A stretch of DNA of 64,000 bases from an uncultured Prevotellaceae bacterium (GCA_947303855.1 CAMYZO010000002.1:1-64000), one strand, 5' to 3'; shown: positions 34,692 through 45,052, counted from the stretch's first letter. Program-made: numbers and translations. Notes: a model not told the origin generated them from the sequence alone.

Positions 34692-37610
34692 ATGAAGACA
34701 GATAAACAAATTGCTGCGGCTGCTGCGGAATTTGCAGCGCGCTGGAAGGGCAGAGGTTATGAGAGAGGCGAATCACAACCTTTCTGGATTGACCTGCTGA
34801 GCAATGTCTTTGGCATTGAGACCCCCACGGATGGGTTCATTCGTTTTGAGGAACATCATAAGGTGGATGAGTCTAACTATGTTGATGGACATATCCTTTC
34901 TACCCGTGTGCTTATTGAGCAGAAATCATTAGGCATCGACCTGCGTGCGCCTAAGCGTCAAAGTGACGGTTCTGTGCTTACTCCCTTCCAGCAGGGACGG
35001 CGCTATGTGGTCAGCCTGCCCGTTTCGCAACATCCTCGTTGGATAGTGACGTGCAACTTCTCTGAATTTCTGATTTACGACATGGAACAGCCTAATGGTG
35101 AACCAGCGCAAATATTGTTGGAGAACCTGGGTAAGGAATACTATCGCCTGAAGTTCTTGGTGGATTCTAAGAGTGAGCACCTGTCGAAGGAAATGGTCGT
35201 TTCGATGCAGGCAGGTGAGATTGTTGGCAAGATATATGAAGCCCTGCTCACGCAATATGATGACAATTCGCCTGAAGCCCTCCGCTGGCTGAATATTCTT
35301 TGTGTACGTATTGTGTTCTGTCTCTATGCCGAGGATGCCGGAATCTTTACTCATGATCAGTTCCACGATTTCCTTGTGACCTACGAGGCCAAAGACCTGC
35401 GCCGTGCCTTGCGTGACCTGTTTGAGGTGCTGAATACGCCACAGGAGCAGCGCAGCAAATATCTGCAAGAGGAGCTGAAGGCATTCCCCTATACCAATGG
35501 TGGCTTGTTTGCAGAAGAAATAGAGATACCACAGTTCACAGAGGAACTGAAACAGACGCTACTCCGAAACGCCAGTCTCGATTTCGACTGGAGCGAGATT
35601 TCGCCAACCATCTTCGGAGCCGTGTTTGAATCGACGCTAAACCCTGAGACACGTCGCAGCGGTGGAATGCATTACACATCGATAGAGAACATCCACAAGG
35701 TTATCGACCCGCTGTTCTTGAATGACCTGCGCCGTGAACTCGATGACATTCTCGAAGAGAAAGTTGAACGACAACGCAAGCGCAAACTCAGCGACTACCA
35801 GACGAAACTCTCGTCGCTGACATTCCTTGACCCTGCTTGCGGAAGCGGCAACTTCCTGACCGAGACCTATCTGAGCCTGCGTCGTTTGGAAAATGAGGCT
35901 ATCCGAGAGATGTACCATGGTCAGATGATGTTGGGCGAGTTCGTTAATCCCATCAAAGTCAATATCCAGCAGTTTTACGGTATTGAGATCAACGACTTCG
36001 CCGTTACCGTTGCCACAACTGCCCTGTGGATTTCCGAAGCACAAATGCTGGCAGAGACGGAGAAGATAGTCCATCAGGACATCGACTTCCTGCCGCTGAA
36101 GTCTTATTTCAATATTCGTGAGGGAAATGCGTTGCGAATGGATTGGGATGTGATAGAGGTGAAATCGGACGTTCCAACCATTCATGCGAAAAACGTCCAC
36201 CTGATGATTGAACAAGAGCCAATGGTAGCGGGTGAGCCAGTTGTGGAGTATGATGAAGTGAATATTGTAACAAAGCATTTTGATGGTGACATTAAAACTG
36301 ATACGAAGCGTTATCATGTTCAATACGATTACATCATTGGCAATCCACCCTTTGTGGGAGCAAGGATGATGAGTGAGGCTCAGAAGCAGGATATGTTAGA
36401 CGTTTTTGGGAGAAATTGGCAGAATGTGGGTAACCTCGACTATGTCTGTTGTTGGCACAAGAAATCTGCCGATCTAATGAAAGTCAACCCCTCGTGCCAT
36501 TCCGCTTTTGTATCGACCAATAGTATTTGTCAAGGTGAGCAGGTAGCAAACCTTTGGAAAACGCTTTATGAGAGGGGAGTCCGCATCAACTTTGCTCACC
36601 GCACTTTCCGCTGGGACAGTGAAGCCACGCTGAAGGCTCATGTTCATTGTATCATCGTGGGCTTTAGCTATCATGATACTGGGAAAAAGTACATTTTTGA
36701 AGGCAGCCGAGTCTCACTAGTTCAGAACATAAATGCCTATTTGCTTGATGCGCCTGATGTCTTTGTGGGCAGTCGGCAACATCCACTTTCCGATGTGCCG
36801 GAAATTGGTATTGGCAACAAGCCCATTGATGGAGGTTATTATCTCTTCGATTGTGAAGAGATGGAGGCTTTCGTTAAGGCTGAGCCTCTGTCGGCTCCGT
36901 ATTTCCACAAATGGTATGGTTCTTTTGAATTCATCAATCAGAAACCGCGCTATTGTCTGTGGTTAGGTGATTGTACGCCTGCGGAACTGCGACGGATGCC
37001 TCATTGTCTACAACGTGTGGAGGCCGTGCGCAACTATCGGTTAGCAAGCAAAAGTCCTGGTACAAGAAAGCTTGCAGACCGTCCTACACGATTCCATGTG
37101 GAGAATATGCCAAAAGGAAGTTATATCGTCATTCCACAAGTATCATCTCAGAATCGCAAATACATACCTATGGGATATATGGATGCGTCAGTCATCTGTA
37201 GCGATAAAGTGAGACTAATGCCTGAAGGAACTCTTTATCACTTCGGCATATTGGAGTCTAATGTACACATGGCCTGGATGCGTACAATCTGCACAAGGCT
37301 GAAAAGCGATTACAGTTATACAGTGAACAACGTCTACAACAACTTTCCTTGGCCTAAGCCCACTGATAAGCAGAAATCAATAATAATGCAGACGGCGAAA
37401 GCCATCCTTGATGCACGCGCTCTTTTTCCTGACTCGACCCTGGCTGACCTCTACGATGAGGTTGCCATGCCATCCGAATTACGCAAGGCACACCAGCAAA
37501 ACGACCGTGCTGTAATGGAAGCTTACGGCTTTGACGTCAAGACAATGATAGATAATGACAATTTGATTGTTGTCGAACTGTTTAAGCTTTATCAAGAATC
37601 AAATAATTGA
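34692..37610 (+). CDS. MmeI-like (type IIL) restriction-modification single-chain enzyme
   Basis: N-terminal nuclease-like VDGHILSTRVLIEQKSLG; Mtase motif I FLDPACGSGNFLTETYLSLR; motif IV IIGNPPFVGARMM; C-terminal specificity region. Confidence 0.87.
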   Translation: MKTDKQIAAAAAEFAARWKGRGYERGESQPFWIDLLSNVFGIETPTDGFIRFEEHHKVDESNYVDGHILSTRVLIEQKSLGIDLRAPKRQSDGSVLTPFQQGRRYVVSLPVSQHPRWIVTCNFSEFLIYDMEQPNGEPAQILLENLGKEYYRLKFLVDSKSEHLSKEMVVSMQAGEIVGKIYEALLTQYDDNSPEALRWLNILCVRIVFCLYAEDAGIFTHDQFHDFLVTYEAKDLRRALRDLFEVLNTPQEQRSKYLQEELKAFPYTNGGLFAEEIEIPQFTEELKQTLLRNASLDFDWSEISPTIFGAVFESTLNPETRRSGGMHYTSIENIHKVIDPLFLNDLRRELDDILEEKVERQRKRKLSDYQTKLSSLTFLDPACGSGNFLTETYLSLRRLENEAIREMYHGQMMLGEFVNPIKVNIQQFYGIEINDFAVTVATTALWISEAQMLAETEKIVHQDIDFLPLKSYFNIREGNALRMDWDVIEVKSDVPTIHAKNVHLMIEQEPMVAGEPVVEYDEVNIVTKHFDGDIKTDTKRYHVQYDYIIGNPPFVGARMMSEAQKQDMLDVFGRNWQNVGNLDYVCCWHKKSADLMKVNPSCHSAFVSTNSICQGEQVANLWKTLYERGVRINFAHRTFRWDSEATLKAHVHCIIVGFSYHDTGKKYIFEGSRVSLVQNINAYLLDAPDVFVGSRQHPLSDVPEIGIGNKPIDGGYYLFDCEEMEAFVKAEPLSAPYFHKWYGSFEFINQKPRYCLWLGDCTPAELRRMPHCLQRVEAVRNYRLASKSPGTRKLADRPTRFHVENMPKGSYIVIPQVSSQNRKYIPMGYMDASVICSDKVRLMPEGTLYHFGILESNVHMAWMRTICTRLKSDYSYTVNNVYNNFPWPKPTDKQKSIIMQTAKAILDARALFPDSTLADLYDEVAMPSELRKAHQQNDRAVMEAYGFDVKTMIDNDNLIVVELFKLYQESNN

Positions 37611-37624
37611 TACCAATAATTCAC

Positions 37625-37978
37625 ATGATGACAATTCGCGAAAAAAACCGGCAGACTGGCAAAAAGACCATTTACGACAAGCATATTTATATAGGACGGT
37701 CAAGTAGTGGTGAGATTGAGATTCTCCTGACGGGTAAACAAATCAAAAGCATCTGTACTATAGGTGAAAACGACATTGCCGTAACAGAGGTGAGTAACTC
37801 TCTAAAAATACAAGAATTGATGAAGAGATACACAGATGAACAATTACTGTCAGCTCTTAAAGAAATGGGACGCTGGAACGATAACGAATTGAGGGACCGC
37901 CAAGAAAACATCAACCGTCTTGTGTGGATGCTTGCATGGGACATTTTCGACAGTGATAATCCCAATGAGTGCCTATAA
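37625..37978 (+). CDS. Small hypothetical protein linked to the RM gene
   Basis: ORF right after the RM stop; alternative TTG start overlaps it at 37607; no recognised domain. Confidence 0.55.
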   Translation: MMTIREKNRQTGKKTIYDKHIYIGRSSSGEIEILLTGKQIKSICTIGENDIAVTEVSNSLKIQELMKRYTDEQLLSALKEMGRWNDNELRDRQENINRLVWMLAWDIFDSDNPNECL

Positions 37979-37979
37979 T

Positions 37980-38063
37980 ATGGAATACGGAATAGTTTAT
38001 CTTTTAATCAATCCTGTAATGCCAGGCCTCGTAAAGATTGGCTCTACAACGACAAGCTGCTGA
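37980..38063 (+). pseudogene. Truncated N-terminus of a T5orf172/GIY-YIG-like protein
   Basis: Translation MEYGIVYLLINPVMPGLVKIGSTTTSC* matches the usual opening of T5orf172-type proteins (YVYVLxNPxMPGLVKIGxT) and then stops. Confidence 0.55.
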
Positions 38064-38159
38064 GCGATATTTGCGACGAAACATATCCTTTTGAGGAATA
38101 AGTAGAATTATTTGGAAAATCTTTTGTAACTTTGCACTTGAAATAAAGCTTATTGCGAT

Positions 38160-38936
38160 ATGAAGATCAAGGAAGACGGCCTGTTCTTCCAAAGCCATCT
38201 GACTAAAGTCACATTTAAGGATGATTTGGTCATGGAGTATCTGGAATTTGAGAACATGCTTTCCAAGGACAAAGACGGTGAAGACATACTTAAGAACGTC
38301 ACTTCGTGGACACCGATGCTGAATGGTAACAGAATTCCTGATTCTGAGTACCGCAAATTGCTAAAGTTGGATTTTGTTTCTACTTTCGACGTCAAGGGTG
38401 ATGGCAAGAGCAGTCAAGACAGTTATCTTGACATAAGGCTTGAGAAACTGCAAAGTGATTATGGCTACTACCTTTCGGACTTAGTGAAGGAACTGACAGA
38501 ACATATCAATTCAAACAGCAGTATTACCAAGCAGGAACTTGATAAGATTAATGAGCGAAAGAACCTGTTCATTCGCCTGGTCAATGAGTGTTTTGCCGAA
38601 ACAGGGAAGGTGCTTTCTAATGATTCAACTAAACTTGTATTCTTAAAAGATAACGCTATTGGCATCTATCCCAAAGAACTATCGTCAGGCGAGAAGCAAC
38701 TCCTAATTATTCTGCTCACCGTTCTGCTGGAGCGCGGCGAGGAATATGTTCTGATGCTTGACGAGCCGGAGATTTCCATGCACATCAGTTGGCAGTACAA
38801 ACTGATAGACATGATTCTGCAACTGAACCCCAACGTACAGATTCTCCTTACAACTCATTCGCCAATGATCTTCTCTGACGGATGGGGCGACAAAGCCATT
38901 CACATGGAAGACATAACCACTAACACACAGAGGTAA
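38160..38936 (+). pseudogene. AAA/ABC-type ATPase fragment lacking Walker A (remnant of a defence-type ATPase)
   Basis: Signature KELSSGEKQLLIILLTVLLERGEEYVLMLDEPEISMHISWQYKLIDMI...ILLTTHSPMI present; no GxxxxGK[ST] upstream in the ORF. Confidence 0.6.
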
Positions 38937-39014
38937 TCAAGAAAGTTACATCTGATATTGCCGAAATGGTGTGAAAGCCTGAGATAATCCTATACATGTG
39001 GAAAACATAACCCT

Positions 39015-39306
39015 CACCTCTCACACCCGACACTTATCTTGTTGATAGTCATGGTTTTACTGGCTTGGGTGGGTAGCACCTAAGTAACACCCAAGTAGCA
39101 CCCAGATGGCGTGTTACGTACGCGTTTGATGTTATGAGCAGGCCGCTCATGAAAAAATCCCGGCCTCTCATGAAAATTTCCACACTGGATTTTTTCATGA
39201 GAGGCCGGGACGTTTTGGGTGTTAGTTTGGGTGCTACTTAGGTGCTACCTAACCGCCGTCAAATCATGCTGATAGTCAGAAAGTTAGGTGTCGGGTGTCA
39301 GAGGTG
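39015..39306. repeat. Nested ~292-bp palindromic element with three concentric inverted repeats
   Basis: Outer CACCTCTCACACCCGACAC (39015-39033)/GTGTCGGGTGTCAGAGGTG (39288-39306); middle GGTAGCACCTAAGTAACACCCAA (39072-39094)/TTGGGTGCTACTTAGGTGCTACC (39227-39249); inner TCCCGGCCTCTCATGAAAA (39158-39176)/TTTTCATGAGAGGCCGGGA (39192-39210). Confidence 0.9.
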
Positions 39307-39331
39307 CTAGTTAGTTTTCTTATAGTATAGG

Positions 39332-39907
39332 CTACTTCTTGCCAATTAGTGCGAGCATGGCTTTGGCATCCTCCTCACCGTCGGCAGCCTCTTTCTTCAG
39401 GTCGGCCAGAATCTCGTCGCCGCCCTTCTCGTTCTTGACGGCACGCAATAGCCATTTCTTGGCCTGGGCCTTGTCGGCTGCCACACCCTTGCCTTTGAAG
39501 TAGGCCTTACCCACGGCATACTCGCCGTCGGCATTCTCCTGTTTGGCGGCCTGCATAAAGAGTTCGAAGGCTTTCTTCTTGTCTTTAGTCACGCCCTCGC
39601 CGTCCTTGTAGCACTTGCCTAACTGGTACTGCGCCTTGGCGTAGCCCTGACTGGCCGACTTCTGATACCACTCTGCCGCCAGCTTGTCGTTCTCTGCCGT
39701 GCCGTGTCCTTTGTCGTAGCAGCGGCCCAGACGGTATTGCGCCTTTTTGTGTCCTTTCTCGGCTGCAGCTTTCAGTTTGGGCAGTGCTGCCTTGTAGTTC
39801 TTGGCGTCGTACAGTTCCTTGCCCTCGTCGTACAGTTTCTCGGCACTCTGTGCCTGCATCGACAGGCTGACCATCATGGCCAGAATCATCACTATCAGTT
39901 GTTTCAT
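39332..39907 (-). CDS. Secreted Sel1-like repeat (TPR-type) protein
   Basis: Repeats such as AQYRLGRCYDKGHGTAENDKLAAEWYQKSASQGYAKAQYQLGKCYKDGEGVTKDKKKAFELFMQAA. Confidence 0.9.
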   Translation of the reverse strand: MKQLIVMILAMMVSLSMQAQSAEKLYDEGKELYDAKNYKAALPKLKAAAEKGHKKAQYRLGRCYDKGHGTAENDKLAAEWYQKSASQGYAKAQYQLGKCYKDGEGVTKDKKKAFELFMQAAKQENADGEYAVGKAYFKGKGVAADKAQAKKWLLRAVKNEKGGDEILADLKKEAADGEEDAKAMLALIGKK

Positions 39908-39925
39908 AAGTCTTGTTTTTATTAA

Positions 39926-39959
39926 AAGCGGGCGCGCCGGTTACCAGGCACGCCCGCTT
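39926..39959 (-). terminator. Putative terminator hairpin after the 39984-42407 gene
   Basis: aagcgggcgcgcc / cacgcccgctt stem on either side of ggttaccagg. Confidence 0.55.
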
Positions 39960-39983
39960 CGATGATGTTTTTTCGGGTGCTTA

Positions 39984-42407
39984 TTACTTCACAATGAACT
40001 TGCGACCGTTCTGGATGTAGAGACCGCGCTGAGCCTTCACCACCTTGCGGCCCTGCAGGTCGTAGATGACACCAGCGTTGCCGGCGGCCTTCACGCTCTC
40101 AATGCCGTTGGCAATCCATGCCGGCGAAGCCAGGGTAGCGTAGAACACATACTGCTTGTTGTCCTTTTCGAAGCAGAACTGAGCCTTGGCGTTGAAGTCG
40201 TCGGCCACGGGGTCGTTGCTGCCGCTGTTCAGTGTCACCTTGTCGCCATCAGCAGCGATGTAGAACCACAGGTTGCCTGTGCCGTCGTATTCGCCGTTGG
40301 AGGCGAAGCTCAGGCCGTTCTCGCAGTTCTTTCCCTCGCCGTAGGCACCGGCAGCCATGCCGCGCAGGTAGTAGTTGTTGCTGTCAAGCAGGTCGGCAAC
40401 GGTAGTGCCCAGGGCCTCTGCAGCCTTTGTGAGGTCGATGGCAGTGGCCTGCTCAGTCTCAGCGACGGGGATGACGATGTTCTCAGAACCCACTTCCTCC
40501 TTCTGTTCGAGCGTCTCGACGAAGTTGATGGTGATATTAAGAGTTACCATTTTGTCGTTCTCCTCATTCACGAGGAAAAGCTGGGTCTTGAACACGTCAC
40601 CAATCTTCATGGCGTTGGGCTTCTGGTTGTAAGTGAGCACACCGTCACTGTGTAAGCATACTGCAACGTTTGAGTTGCCATCGCCCCAGACAGATACGCG
40701 ACCGTCGCTGTTGAGCCAGAAACCGGGCTTCGGATCGCATGACCAATCTTTGCTGTAGGTTCCCTTGACGGCAGCCACAGAGTCGATAGCAAGGCCATAG
40801 AGGGTGGGGCTGGCTGTTCCAATGATACTCTCAATGGCCGCCATGTCAACCTTTGCAAATTCTACTTCCTCATACGCGGTAGCAGGCAGAGCCTGTACGG
40901 CGAAGTTGCGGGTCTCGACGCTCTCGAAGTTGTACACCACCAGCTCTGGTTCCTTCACCTTCAGCGTGACTGTGACAGGATAGTAGTTGGTGCCGTTGAC
41001 GAAGTTCAGGTCGACGCTTACCTCGTCGCCAATGGTCAGGGCTTCGGGGTACTGTCCTACGTTGATAACGCTCCAGTCGTTGGCAGTTGGCGGCTCAATG
41101 AAGAAGGCGGCTCCCGTACCCCAGCTGGTAACGCGGCCCAGCTTTGACAGCCACCAGCCACCGTTGTTGGCAGTGCTGCCTCCAAAGTTGTCCTTGTCGT
41201 CGAGTACGATAGCACCCAGTGCGCTTACTTCGCAGCCTAAGGCAGCGGCAATAGCCTCAACGTCAATCTTAACCTGTGTGGTAGAATAGTCGGTGGTAGG
41301 CTCCTGAGAGGTCTCATAGCTGGCTTCGCCCACCTTGGTGTAGTCTGCCAGACCATTACCCTGAGCTTTCTCCAGCACCTTCAGCGTATATTTAATAAGG
41401 TAGGCGTTCGAGCCGTAAATAAGGTAGACATTGGCAAACCAAGTCTCGTTGTCCTTGCACGAGCCGGGATACTGTCCCAGATAGCACTGCAGCGTGTCGT
41501 CCTCAGCGGTGTAGGTGAAGCTGTTCAGGTAGAACTTGTCAACATCGCCCCAGCCGGCAGCCGACACCTCGCCGTCTTCCTGACCTTCAGCGTTCTGCAC
41601 GGCACGGAACCAGAATCCGTGGCCTTCACCAGTAGGTGCGTTGGTCAGCGAGTCTTTCTTCATGCCGCCGCCTTCAGCCACGTCGCCACTGTTATACCAG
41701 GTAGTGTAGATGACCTTGCCAACGTTCTCGGCAAAGCCGGCCTTGTTGGTGATGCCCAGCAGTGAGAGGGCATTGGCGATGTCAATCCTGACAACATCGC
41801 TGCTGTAGTCGCCACGGGGGAATTGCTCAATGACCTTCTCCTCCTGGCCCACGATGGTTAGCTTGCTGGCCAGAATGGTGGGCTCGGGCACGTTGAACTC
41901 GGGCTTGGCAATGACGTTCAGCGTCAGTGCGAAGGTAACCTCCTTCTCGTTGAACTTCAGTTTGATGGTGGTTTCGCCCTTGTCGCCTTCCTTCATCTTC
42001 TCAGGCATCTGGCCAACGTTGAAGGTCAGCGTGGTGAAGGCCTCGTCGACCTCAGGGCTGCAGTACCACATAGAGGTTTCGCCATAACCCACGGGGGTGC
42101 CGTCTAAGGCCATCCAGAAACCGTGGTTGGCAGCCTCGAGTTCAGCCGTCCACTCTGTGCCGTTGGCAGAGAAGAGCAGGGTAGCGGGAGTTTCAGCGTT
42201 GGTATACTCGCTGATGGCGGCACCCAGGGTAGCAGCATCGGAACCCAGGGCGGTGGCCACCTCGGCGAGACTGAACTCTATGGGCTTTGCTGAGTAGTCA
42301 GTAGTGGGATACTGTTCAGCGCTTCCCGTAAACTGGGCATGAGCCTGTACGCCTGCAAAGATGCAGACGACTGCAAGTAGCAGATTTCTTAGTTGAGTAG
42401 TAATCAT
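39984..42407 (-). CDS. Secreted protein of about five tandem DUF4859-like repeats with T9SS-like tail
   Basis: Repeated HGFW/GFWF/GGWWL/PGFWL...NVGQYPE...GD pattern; C-terminus GVIYDLQGRKVVKAQRGLYIQNGRKFIVK. Confidence 0.7.
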   Translation of the reverse strand: MITTQLRNLLLAVVCIFAGVQAHAQFTGSAEQYPTTDYSAKPIEFSLAEVATALGSDAATLGAAISEYTNAETPATLLFSANGTEWTAELEAANHGFWMALDGTPVGYGETSMWYCSPEVDEAFTTLTFNVGQMPEKMKEGDKGETTIKLKFNEKEVTFALTLNVIAKPEFNVPEPTILASKLTIVGQEEKVIEQFPRGDYSSDVVRIDIANALSLLGITNKAGFAENVGKVIYTTWYNSGDVAEGGGMKKDSLTNAPTGEGHGFWFRAVQNAEGQEDGEVSAAGWGDVDKFYLNSFTYTAEDDTLQCYLGQYPGSCKDNETWFANVYLIYGSNAYLIKYTLKVLEKAQGNGLADYTKVGEASYETSQEPTTDYSTTQVKIDVEAIAAALGCEVSALGAIVLDDKDNFGGSTANNGGWWLSKLGRVTSWGTGAAFFIEPPTANDWSVINVGQYPEALTIGDEVSVDLNFVNGTNYYPVTVTLKVKEPELVVYNFESVETRNFAVQALPATAYEEVEFAKVDMAAIESIIGTASPTLYGLAIDSVAAVKGTYSKDWSCDPKPGFWLNSDGRVSVWGDGNSNVAVCLHSDGVLTYNQKPNAMKIGDVFKTQLFLVNEENDKMVTLNITINFVETLEQKEEVGSENIVIPVAETEQATAIDLTKAAEALGTTVADLLDSNNYYLRGMAAGAYGEGKNCENGLSFASNGEYDGTGNLWFYIAADGDKVTLNSGSNDPVADDFNAKAQFCFEKDNKQYVFYATLASPAWIANGIESVKAAGNAGVIYDLQGRKVVKAQRGLYIQNGRKFIVK

Positions 42408-42621
42408 ACCATTTGTAAAAGTTAAGTTAATAATTATAGTTGTTTACGAATTGTTTTCCGGTTTGTATTAAACGTCACTGCAAAGATACGAATATTTTTT
42501 TATTCCACAAGCAAAAACCCCATTAAATAAAGGTGTTTGGACGATATTTTTATCCATTTGGACGCTATTGTCAGTCGCAAAAAAATAATCAGCCCGCAAC
42601 GTGAAATTTTATGAAAAAAGA

Positions 42622-42652
42622 CTTGTGGGGTCAAAAAAAATCTGTAACTTTG
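42622..42652 (+). promoter_or_regulatory. Putative Bacteroidetes promoter (CTTG-N19-TAACTTTG)
   Basis: TAACTTTG at 42645-42652, 49 nt upstream of the 42701 start. Confidence 0.45.
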
Positions 42653-42700
42653 TTGCGAAAACTAACAAAAACGAAACAATTATCACCAACTGGAACCTAA

Positions 42701-45019
42701 ATGAAGAACTGGAAGAAACAGATGCTTGTCATGGCAGTTGTGCTGCTGGGGTGCTTATCGCCGGCAGCCATCAGCGCGCAGACACCCTACAACCTGTCGC
42801 TGAGCACTGCAGGCACCACGGCCTCTGTGAATGCCGACAACCTGAAACCTATCAACGACAACCGTTATGCCTCGAACTCCAAGTACTGGAGCACCTACCA
42901 GGACGAAGCCTCGCTGGGACAGTATGCCTATGTAGAGCTGATGTGGAACAGCCAGTATGTTATTAAAGAGGTTCGCGCGTATTGGAGCACTGACCAAGAC
43001 AATATCCTGCTGCCCACCGATGCCTACGTGGAATGGTGGGACGGCAGTCAGTGGCAGCGCGGCGCCACCCTGGGTGAGGCTGACAGCCGCCTGCTGTCGA
43101 CAGCCGAGACCGACATGGCCACTATCGCTGTAAGGCTCTACGTGAAGAGCGACAAGGCCTGCGGCGTGCGCGAACTGCAGATGATGGGCTATCCCGACCC
43201 CTCGGTGTCGTACCAGTGGCCGGAGTACAAGCCCACTTTGTTTTATGACTACCGCAGCGAGTATCCGGCACTGAACCCGCCCACCCGCATGCTGCCAGAG
43301 CAGAACAACCAGAAGGGCTACATGGCCGACGGCTGGTGGGCCGTGGCATGGGGTCCCAACACCAACGGCCACGTCACCGAGACGGCCAAGAAGAACCTGC
43401 TGGCCAAGATGAACGAGGACTTTGCCTATTTCCGCGACGTCATGGGCTGGCCCCCCGACAAGCGCGCCCGCAACGGCTACTACTCTACGGTCTATGTCTA
43501 CGGCAGCGGCCTGTATAGCGACAATGCCTCGAAATATGACCGTGGCGGCTGGCAGGGAACGACGTGGTACAACGGCTCCAGCTGGCCCATGGTGAACATC
43601 AGCTATTACCCCATAGCCTGTTTCGACCCCGCTTTCACCGACGATGGCGACAACCCCAACTTCCCCGGATGGAAGGTCAGCGACCAGACATTCCAGCAGA
43701 ATGCCTGCGTGCATGAAGGCATACACGCCATCTTTGCCGACCTGGAGGGCTGTAAGAACTCTGCTTGGTATCAGGAGGCCGGCAACACCTGGCTGCAGGG
43801 CGAGGCTGAGGTGGTGAAGAGCGGCAAGACACCTGAGAGCATGGGCTACCTGAGTGCCGGCAACATGATTGCCCCGTTCATGCCCATTGAGTGCTACTCA
43901 GGCTGGCTGCTCGACGACTCGTTTGGCGGTCCTTCGGCGGAGGGTGTGAACATGTACGGCAGCAGCGGACAAATCTGTACGTGGCGTAACATGCTTGGCG
44001 GCGTGCAGTATGGCGAGCTGTTCCCACACTTCGTCAGCGAGATTCTGGGTCGCGGCAGCATACCCTGGATATGGCGCTACTGCAAGAGCCGCGTGCTGGA
44101 GGGTATGGCCGACTCATTAGGCGACAGCCAGATGCGGCGCCTGATACTGGAATACCGTGCCCGCCAGGCCCTGATTGACGTGGGCCAGTGGAGCAACGCC
44201 TGCCGCCGCCTGCTGGACGACAACTGGCTGCTCACCGTGCAGCAGGAGTGGAGCCCCTACTGGAAGAAGGTGGAGCCCTGGCAGGCCACGCCCTACGCCA
44301 ACATGTACCGTTGTAACGAGGTGGACAGTGCCGGCTGGTGGCGCCCGGAATGGCGCACCACACCGGGATGGAGCGGTGCCAACCAGATACCCCTGCACGT
44401 CAACGGCACGGTGGGCGAGACGCTGAGTCTGCACTTCAAACCCTTAGGAAAGAACATGGCGTGCATGCTGTGCTACCGCACCAAGCGCGGCAAGAAGTTC
44501 TACTCGCAGCCGCTCTACGGCGAGGGCGACCTCTATGTGAAGCTGACCGACCAGCCTGCCAACAACGTGGTCTTTGCCGTGGTGGTGAACACCGATTATA
44601 TCTACGAGAACGACAACACGCGCAAGCAGCACTTCGACTACCGCCTGAAGATGGGCAGCAACATCTACCAGCCTGCCAAGGACCAGCTGAAGTGGTACAG
44701 CTACAACAAGACCATCCGCGACACGGAATTCGTGAGCGGCATTGAGCAGACCGTGACCCCTGAGCAGCGTGCCACCTTCTGCATCAGACCGGCACGCACC
44801 GTGGTGAAGCGCGGCGAGAGCGTAGCCCTGAACATTGCCGCTGCCACACAGCTGCAGGTGCAGGTGTGCCTGTACAACGCCGCCGGACAGATGGTCTATG
44901 CACAGAGTTTCATGCGCGACGGCGACTACCAGATACCCGCCGACATTGCCCCGGGCCTGTATGTCATGCAGGGGCGTAACGGCAGCGAGACGTCGAGTGT
45001 GAAGATGGTGGTTAAGTAA
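42701..45019 (+). CDS. Secreted protein with N-terminal discoidin-like region, DUF6055-like putative metalloprotease core and T9SS-type C-terminal tail
   Basis: CVHEGIHAIFADLEG motif; T9SS-like end LYNAAGQMVYAQSF...PGLYVMQGRNGSETSSVKMVVK. Confidence 0.65.
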   Translation: MKNWKKQMLVMAVVLLGCLSPAAISAQTPYNLSLSTAGTTASVNADNLKPINDNRYASNSKYWSTYQDEASLGQYAYVELMWNSQYVIKEVRAYWSTDQDNILLPTDAYVEWWDGSQWQRGATLGEADSRLLSTAETDMATIAVRLYVKSDKACGVRELQMMGYPDPSVSYQWPEYKPTLFYDYRSEYPALNPPTRMLPEQNNQKGYMADGWWAVAWGPNTNGHVTETAKKNLLAKMNEDFAYFRDVMGWPPDKRARNGYYSTVYVYGSGLYSDNASKYDRGGWQGTTWYNGSSWPMVNISYYPIACFDPAFTDDGDNPNFPGWKVSDQTFQQNACVHEGIHAIFADLEGCKNSAWYQEAGNTWLQGEAEVVKSGKTPESMGYLSAGNMIAPFMPIECYSGWLLDDSFGGPSAEGVNMYGSSGQICTWRNMLGGVQYGELFPHFVSEILGRGSIPWIWRYCKSRVLEGMADSLGDSQMRRLILEYRARQALIDVGQWSNACRRLLDDNWLLTVQQEWSPYWKKVEPWQATPYANMYRCNEVDSAGWWRPEWRTTPGWSGANQIPLHVNGTVGETLSLHFKPLGKNMACMLCYRTKRGKKFYSQPLYGEGDLYVKLTDQPANNVVFAVVVNTDYIYENDNTRKQHFDYRLKMGSNIYQPAKDQLKWYSYNKTIRDTEFVSGIEQTVTPEQRATFCIRPARTVVKRGESVALNIAAATQLQVQVCLYNAAGQMVYAQSFMRDGDYQIPADIAPGLYVMQGRNGSETSSVKMVVK

Positions 45020-45052
45020 CAGCGATTATTGAATAAAAACAAAATAGTAGAT

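Noticed and set aside
38387-38412. VKGDGKSS in the ATPase ORF considered as a Walker A
   Set aside because: Lacks the GxxxxGK[ST] spacing and is in the middle of the ORF, so the ATPase was treated as N-terminally truncated.
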